Below are positions 8,027 through 13,710 of a DNA stretch of 13,710 nucleotides, in pieces (position 1 is the stretch's first letter; the number at the start of each line of letters is the position of its first letter). The DNA is from an uncultured Mycoplasmataceae bacterium (GTDB lineage: Bacteria; Bacillota_I; Bacilli_A; Mycoplasmatales; Mycoplasmoidaceae), in contig CASEQO010000056.1 in the NCBI GenBank assembly GCA_949290035.1, positions 1 to 13,710 on the forward strand. Direction: 5' to 3'. Position numbers and translations under genes: made by a program. Under the pieces are notes generated by a model. That model made no database searches, was not told where the DNA came from, and saw only the letters and a list, made by a program, of their open reading frames with translations.

Positions 8027-9099
8027 TTGAAGTTAATAATTTAACTTGCATATTTAATAAGAAAACTAAACATGAAATAAAAGCTCTTGATAATATTTCA
8101 TGTGATTATGAAGAAAATAAAATTCATTTTATTATTGGAAATTCAGGTTCAGGAAAAACAACGTTAGTTTTGCATTTTAACGGGTTATTAAAATCAAAAA
8201 AATCATCATTGAATATAGATGGTTTTAAAATATCTGGTAATAAGTTAAAGATTAGAAAAATAAGAGAGTTAAGAAAGAAAATCTCTATAGTTTTTCAATT
8301 TCCAGAATATCAACTTTTCAAAGATACAGTTAAAAGTGATATATCATTTAGCTTAAAAACATTAAAAGTTATCAAAGATGAATTTCATAAAACTAATTAT
8401 GAAAACTTAATTAAATATATTAATGTTAATTGCCAAAAAATAGAGTATCTTAATAACAATAAATATTTACTAGAAGATATAGAAAAAAACATAGGTTCTA
8501 TTAAATATAAAAAAAATTATACAAAAATAAAAATAGATAATAAATGACTAAGTATAGATTATATATGTATTTCTAAAAAAAAGATACAAGATGATATATG
8601 TAAAAAATATTTAAACTTACTTGAATTAGATGAATCTTTTTTAGAAAAAAATCCATTTGAATTATCAGGGGGAGAAAAAAGAAAAGTAGCAATAGCAGGA
8701 ATTTTAGCTATAAATTCTAATATATTAGTATTTGATGAGCCTACATCAAACATTGATCCACATGGTAAAAAAGAAATAATAAATCTTATAAAAAAATTAA
8801 AAGAAGAAGGAAAAACAATTTTCATTATTTCTCATAATATGGATGAAGTATTAGAAATAGGAGATAGTGTAACTATTTTAGATGAAGGAAAAATAATAAA
8901 AAAAGATGAACCTTTTGAAATATTTAAAAATAAAGAATTATTTTTAAATACTAATTTGATGAGACCTAAAATCATAGACATGATTTATGATTTAGAAAAA
9001 TCTAATAAAAAGTTTTCAAAATTATGAGACTTTAAACCAAAAAATATAGAAGAATTAAGTTATGCAATAAATGAGATATTGAAAAATAAAAGGAAATAA
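8008..9099 (+). CDS. ecfA2: Energy-coupling factor transporter ATPase EcfA2, with inserted segment
   Basis: The second ABC ATPase of the ECF module, 363 residues. Walker A is GNSGSGKT at 44-51, the Q-loop is VFQFPEYQLF with Q97, the signature is LSGGEKRKVAIAG from 219, Walker B is ILVFDEPT with D243 and E244, and the H-loop histidine is H276 in IISHNMDEV. FPEYQLF and the ESFLEKNPFELSGG stretch are typical of EcfA2. The protein is about 70-80 residues longer than most EcfA2 proteins. The excess lies at about 124-189, between the Q-loop region and the signature, and is rich in Lys, Asn and Ile. Other mollicute EcfA2 proteins are, as I recall, also enlarged. TGA tryptophans lie at W180 (inside the insert) and near the C-terminus. 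GTGGAG upstream of the ATG, inside ecfA1, is the ribosome binding site. ecfT starts one base after the stop. Confidence 0.94.
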
Positions 9100-9100
9100 T

Positions 9101-10249
9101 ATGAATTATAACACATATGTAAATACTAATTCATGAGTTCATAAACTAAATCCATCTATAAAATTTATTACTTTAATTTTATTTATAGTTTCTATTTTTA
9201 TTCCATTTGGTTTTCTATATCAATTTGTATTATTAGGAATAGCATTAATTGTTTATTTTAATGCAAAACTTCCAATTAAAAAATTATTAAAATTATTTAT
9301 ACCAATAATTATTATGTTTTGTATTTTATTAATAATAAATTGATTAACTTATAAATCTCCAGGATTAATTTTTGATTTATATAATTCAAGTAATTTTGTA
9401 GCAAAACAAAATTGAATAAATACTTCTAATGTGATTGAATTAGATGGAAAATATTTTGTTCAAGGCCAATTATGAGGAGCAACATTTAATGAGAGTTCAT
9501 CAAATATTTTTATAAATAATGGAGCTTATATAAAATATTCAGGACAAGGATTTTATATAGTTGAAAATATATCAAGTAATGAAATATTTAATAAAATAAC
9601 AAATGATATTTCAAATAATAATTTGAGATATGAATATCATCAATTCTCTAATTCATCTTATTATTTTTATCTATATAGTAAAAATACATATTCATTTTCA
9701 TCATATGCAATAACATTTGCAGTTTATGTTTCAATGAAAATATTATTAATGGTATTAATAATAACTATATTTACATCTACTACATCTCCAATGCAAATAA
9801 CATATACTATAGAATATATTTTATATCCCTTAAAATATATAAAAGTTCCAGTTAGTGAAATAGCATTAATAATATCATTAGCAATAAGATTTATTCCATC
9901 ATTATTAGAAGAATCTAATAGAATATTTAAAGCACAAGCATCAAAAGGAATAGATTTTAAAAATGGTAATATTATAGATAAATTTAAATCTTTAACTTCT
10001 CTTGTAATTCCTTTATTTTCAATAGCATTTAAAAAAGCAGAAGAATTATCAAATGCTATGCAAACAAGAGGATATGATCCTAGAAACAAAAGAACTAAAT
10101 ATAGAAGTTATAAAATAAATTTTATAGATATATGTTATTTAATATTTTTTATATTGTTATTAGCAACAACAATATGTTTAATTTCAATACAAGGAAAGGC
10201 TATTATTGTATCAACATGAATATATGATTGTATACAAATATTAAACTAG
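9101..10249 (+). CDS. ecfT: Energy-coupling factor transporter transmembrane protein EcfT, with large external loop
   Basis: A 382-residue membrane scaffold of the ECF transporter that links the two ATPases to S components. The N-terminus (WVHKLNPSIKFITLI) and two hydrophobic stretches (about 20-52 and 62-82) match EcfT. A polar region of about 115 residues (roughly 85-200, rich in Asn and Ser) follows. The rest is canonical: a hydrophobic segment, then TSTTSPMQITYTIEYILYPL and ISLAIRFIPSLLEE. The two cytoplasmic coupling motifs are QASKGIDF (278-285) and AMQTRGYD (319-326), followed by a final membrane helix. In the first motif the usual Arg of the A-R-G triad is Lys282. Typical Firmicutes EcfT is about 265 residues, so the loop accounts for the extra length; mollicute EcfT proteins are often long, as I recall. 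AGGA six bases before the ATG sets the start. truA follows three bases after the stop. Confidence 0.93.
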
Positions 10250-10252
10250 ATT

Positions 10253-10972
10253 ATGAGATATAAAGCAATAGTAGAATATAATGGATCTTCTTTTTATGGA
10301 TGATCTAAACAAAAAGGATTTGAAACTATTCAAGAAACAATAGAAAAAACTTTATCATTGTGTTTAAATGAAAATGTAACTATTCATGCATCAGGAAGAA
10401 CTGATAAATATGTACATGCAATTAATCAAGTTTTTCATTTTGATTCAAATATTGAAATAAATGATTTTATGTTAAAGAATATCAATAATTATTTTAAAGA
10501 TAAAATTTTTATAAAAAGTATTCAAAAAGTAAATGATAAGTTTCATGCAAGATTTGATGTTAAAGTAAAAACATACATGTATAAAATAAACATAGGTAAT
10601 AAAAATATATTTGAAAGTAACACTTGTTTACAATATAACAAAAAAATAGATTTAGGAAAAATAAAGAAATTAAAAAATATATTTTTAGGAGAACATGATT
10701 TTCTATCTTTTAGTACTTCTGAAAAAGAAAATACTATAAGAAATATATATGATATTAAATTTAAAAAACAAAAAAATTATGTTTACATATTCGTTTCAGG
10801 AAATGGTTTCTTAAGAAATATGGTTAGGATGATAGTAGCTTGTATGCTTTTATATAATGAAAATAATATTACAATAGAAGAAATACAAATGCTAATAGAT
10901 AATCCTAAAAAAGGTTCTTCTATTAATAAAGCTAATGGATGTGGATTATATTTATATAATGTAAAATATTAG
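10253..10972 (+). CDS. truA: tRNA pseudouridine(38-40) synthase
   Basis: A 239-residue enzyme that converts U38-U40 in the anticodon stem-loop of many tRNAs to pseudouridine. The N-terminus RYKAIVEYNGSSFYGWSKQ fits TruA. The catalytic Asp is D51 in SGRTDKYVHA, where the family normally reads GRTDAGVHA. KFHARFDVKVKTYMYKI and FLGEHDFLSFS follow, and the C-terminal GNGFLRNMVRMIVACML matches the RNA-binding/active-site segment. Length is close to the usual 245-260. The order ecfA1-ecfA2-ecfT-truA is conserved in Firmicutes and mollicutes. It starts three bases after ecfT and ends at a strong terminator, so it is the last gene of that unit. Confidence 0.95.
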
Positions 10973-10974
10973 TT

Positions 10975-11014
10975 ATAAAGTGATTGACTTATTCAATCAC
11001 TTTATTTTATTTTT
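10975..11014 (+). terminator. Strong rho-independent terminator after truA
   Basis: A perfect 13-bp stem (10975-10987, ataaagtgattga, with 10993-11005) has a five-base loop and is followed by a T-rich tail. It begins two bases after the truA stop and closes the ecf-truA unit. Confidence 0.85.
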
Positions 11015-11034
11015 ACCTATTTATATATATAGAA

Positions 11035-11070
11035 TTGCAACTTTATTATCAATATATATATATATATAAT
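11035..11070 (+). promoter_or_regulatory. Promoter candidate with an (AT)8 repeat in the spacer
   Basis: TTGCAA (11035-11040) resembles a -35 box and TATAAT (11065-11070) a -10 box, but they are 24 bp apart, longer than the usual 16-18. Seventeen bases of alternating AT (11052-11068) lie between and run into the -10 box. Loss of three or four AT units would bring the spacing to the optimum. A TATATA within the repeat (11058-11063) could instead serve at the present 17-bp distance. Consensus matching only. Confidence 0.4.
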
Positions 11071-11105
11071 TTCCTTTGTAAATAAAATTGAAAGGAAATT
11101 ATATA
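11063..11105 (+). repeat. 15-bp perfect inverted repeat covering -10 box and ribosome binding site
   Basis: Positions 11063-11077 (tatataatttccttt) pair perfectly with 11091-11105 around a 13-base loop. The left arm contains the TATAAT candidate -10 box, and the right arm contains the AAAGGAA ribosome binding site of the gene starting at 11109. In RNA that includes both arms the ribosome binding site would be hidden. If transcription starts downstream of the left arm, the dyad would more likely act as a DNA operator. Confidence 0.65.
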
Positions 11106-11108
11106 AAT

Positions 11109-11654
11109 ATGGGAATTAAAAAATTCTAGGAATTGCATTAACAACGGTTGGTGCAGCAGGTATAATTGTAGGTACAGCATTATTACCAGTAGGGTGTTTA
11201 AAAGAATATAAATCAGAAGTGAATGCTAATGACGGTTCTGAAATGATACAAAAAGTATATTTTGGATCAGGTATATCAAATTATAGAGATATTAGGATTA
11301 AAATCACAGGGCCAAATATTGATGATAAAACAAATGATTTTGTAAGTGAAATAAATAAAGAATGAAAAGAACTAGGTAGTGAATTTAGAAAGAATGTTAA
11401 ATATTCAGATTTTGTTAAGAAAGCCAAAAATGCTTTAGATGATCCAAACATCATAATAAATGATATGGGGGGGACAGTCGCTTGAAAGTATATGAAGTAT
11501 TGAAAATTTAAAAGAATATTGTAAAAGTATCATATCTGCTAATTCAACTATGTTAGCTGGTGCAGTTTTATTACCAATATTTGCAGTAATCATGATTATT
11601 GGTATTGTACTTGTAGTTCTAGGTAAAAACAAAAAAGCTAAAGCAGCTGAATAA
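11109..11654 (+). pseudogene. Frameshifted or phase-variable membrane-anchored surface protein
   Basis: From the ATG the frame stops after six codons (TAG 11127-11129), just past an A6 run (11118-11123). One extra A restores a hydrophobic N-terminus (ILGIALTTVGAAGIIVGT, then ALLPVGCL) and about 115 further codons without a stop, including one TGA. After a G7 run (11467-11473) this middle frame ends with TAA in the 11520s. One G fewer continues into GQSLESIWSIENLKEYC, a C-terminal membrane helix (MLAGAVLLPIFAVIMIIG and on) and a lysine-rich tail ending at the TAA at 11652-11654. The two shifts cancel, so the locus keeps the length of a 181-residue protein. The product would have a signal or membrane anchor at the N-terminus, an outside domain of about 110 residues and a C-terminal anchor. 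VGC is only a weak lipobox. No family is recognised. It is a single-gene unit bounded by terminators. Phase variation, sequencing error at homopolymers and true decay are all possible. Confidence 0.6.
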
Positions 11655-11656
11655 TC

Positions 11657-11692
11657 AAATTAGAAATAGATTTAATCTATTTCTAATTTTTA
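11657..11692 (+). terminator. Rho-independent terminator after the frameshifted membrane-protein gene
   Basis: A perfect 14-bp stem (11657-11670, aaattagaaataga, with 11676-11689) has a short loop and is followed by T residues. It begins two bases after the TAA at 11652-11654. This supports that stop codon, and so the C-terminal frame, as the true end of the gene. Confidence 0.8.
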
Positions 11693-11742
11693 TATCTATA
11701 TGAATGTTTGAATATATTAATAAGATTATTAATTTTTTATAC

Positions 11743-11777
11743 TATAATTAAAAGTACATATTAATCAAAAATAGGAT
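11743..11777 (+). promoter_or_regulatory. -10 box and ribosome binding site of lysS
   Basis: TATAAT at 11743-11748 lies 34 bases before the lysS ATG, and AGGAT at 11773-11777 is a well-placed ribosome binding site. A matching -35 at 16-18 bp is not obvious; the nearest TTGAAT (11708-11713) is too far. Confidence 0.45.
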
Positions 11778-11782
11778 ATATT

Positions 11783-13266
<1,484 letters not shown>

Positions 13267-13267
<1 letters not shown>

Positions 13268-13710
13268 TGGTAAAAAATGAAATTAATAGATATCAACAAG
13301 ATGTAAAATTAAAAGACAAACTTAAATTAATAAATAATTTTAAAATTAATTTAGAAAATGAATTAATTAAAAAATACAATTTATTTAAAATAGATGTTCC
13401 ATTAATTTCAGAAAAAGAATCAATATTTATTTCTAGATCAAAAAATCAAAGATTAATTAGTTTTGACTCGTTTAATAGAGATTCTTTTTTTTATTTTAAT
13501 GATGATTTTACAGTTTGATTAAAAAATAAAATAGTTGATTTAGAAATTTCTATTAGGGAAGGATTAATTTATTCATATAAAAAAATTAATAGAGATATAA
13601 ATAACTTCTCCCCTCTTGAATCTAGTCATCTTGCTTTTGAATATATATTATCATATGAAAATGCTAGAAATGAATCATTTATAAAAGATATTTTTTTAGA
13701 TTTAATGAAT
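13267..13710 (+). CDS. AsnA-like protein (divergent aspartate--ammonia ligase family), 3' end outside window
   Basis: The first 148 codons are present. The layout resembles ammonia-dependent asparagine synthetase AsnA, a relative of class II synthetase catalytic domains of about 330-340 residues. ENELIKKYNLFKIDVPLISE corresponds to the AsnA helix and strand before VSAPL. ISFD (64-67) corresponds to its VSFD, and EGLIYSYKKINRD (98-110) to its EGLYTDMNAIRRDE, with R109 at the place of the conserved Arg. The expected Lys-rich W-K-R helix is degenerate (KNKIVDLEIS) and the E after RRD is absent, so catalytic competence is doubtful. It starts within the lysS stop codon (TAATG), without its own ribosome binding site apart from sequence in lysS. 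An in-frame TGA at 13516-13518 reads as Trp. The assignment is by remembered motif similarity and is tentative. Confidence 0.5.

Noticed and set aside
8545..8547. Stop codon splitting ecfA2 into two genes
   Set aside because: TGA is tryptophan in code 4; the frame continues directly to the signature, Walker B and H-loop of the same protein.
11435..11632. Minus-strand open frame of 65 codons
   Set aside because: It lies opposite the C-terminal part of the membrane-protein gene, lacks a ribosome binding site, and the plus-strand reading gives a convincing membrane anchor.

Overview
The window is strongly AT-rich DNA from a mollicute (Mycoplasma-like bacterium). Nearly every tryptophan in the conserved proteins is encoded by TGA, so genetic code 4 applies. 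Under the standard code argS, asnS, pgsA, ecfA1, ecfA2, ecfT, truA and lysS would all break into pieces. The gene orders asnS-pgsA and ecfA1-ecfA2-ecfT-truA match the order I recall from the Mycoplasma genitalium/pneumoniae branch (Ureaplasma, Malacoplasma and relatives). I cannot name the species from the sequence.

Layout. Positions 1-520 hold a pair of near-identical dyad repeats followed by the frameshifted 3' remnant of a DUF4143-type ATPase gene. Positions 516-1793 (minus strand) hold an intact ATPase of the same broad superfamily, converging on the remnant across a shared hairpin terminator. Positions 1794-2120 are intergenic: a 23-bp-period tandem repeat sits at the promoter of the minus-strand ATPase and leads into the metK leader. 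All remaining genes are on the plus strand in short, tightly packed transcription units: metK-argS (2121-4912), asnS-pgsA (5047-7117), ecfA1-ecfA2-ecfT-truA (7202-10972), a broken or switchable membrane-protein gene (11109-11654), and lysS followed by an AsnA-like gene that runs off the end (11783-13710). Hairpins followed by T-runs close most units.

Function. The housekeeping part makes S-adenosylmethionine (metK), charges Arg, Asn and Lys tRNAs (argS, asnS, lysS), modifies tRNA (truA), makes the acidic phospholipid precursor phosphatidylglycerol phosphate (pgsA) and supplies the shared energising module of ECF vitamin/micronutrient transporters (ecfA1, ecfA2, ecfT). The substrate-binding S components are not in the window.

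The most unusual locus is 11035-11654. It encodes a short protein with a hydrophobic N-terminus and a C-terminal membrane anchor. Its frame is broken at an A6 run near the start codon and again at a G7 run near the 3' end, and the two shifts cancel. An (AT)8 repeat lies in its promoter region and a 15-bp inverted repeat covers both a -10 box and the ribosome binding site. This arrangement fits a phase-variable surface protein. Sequencing error at homopolymers or true decay remain open alternatives.
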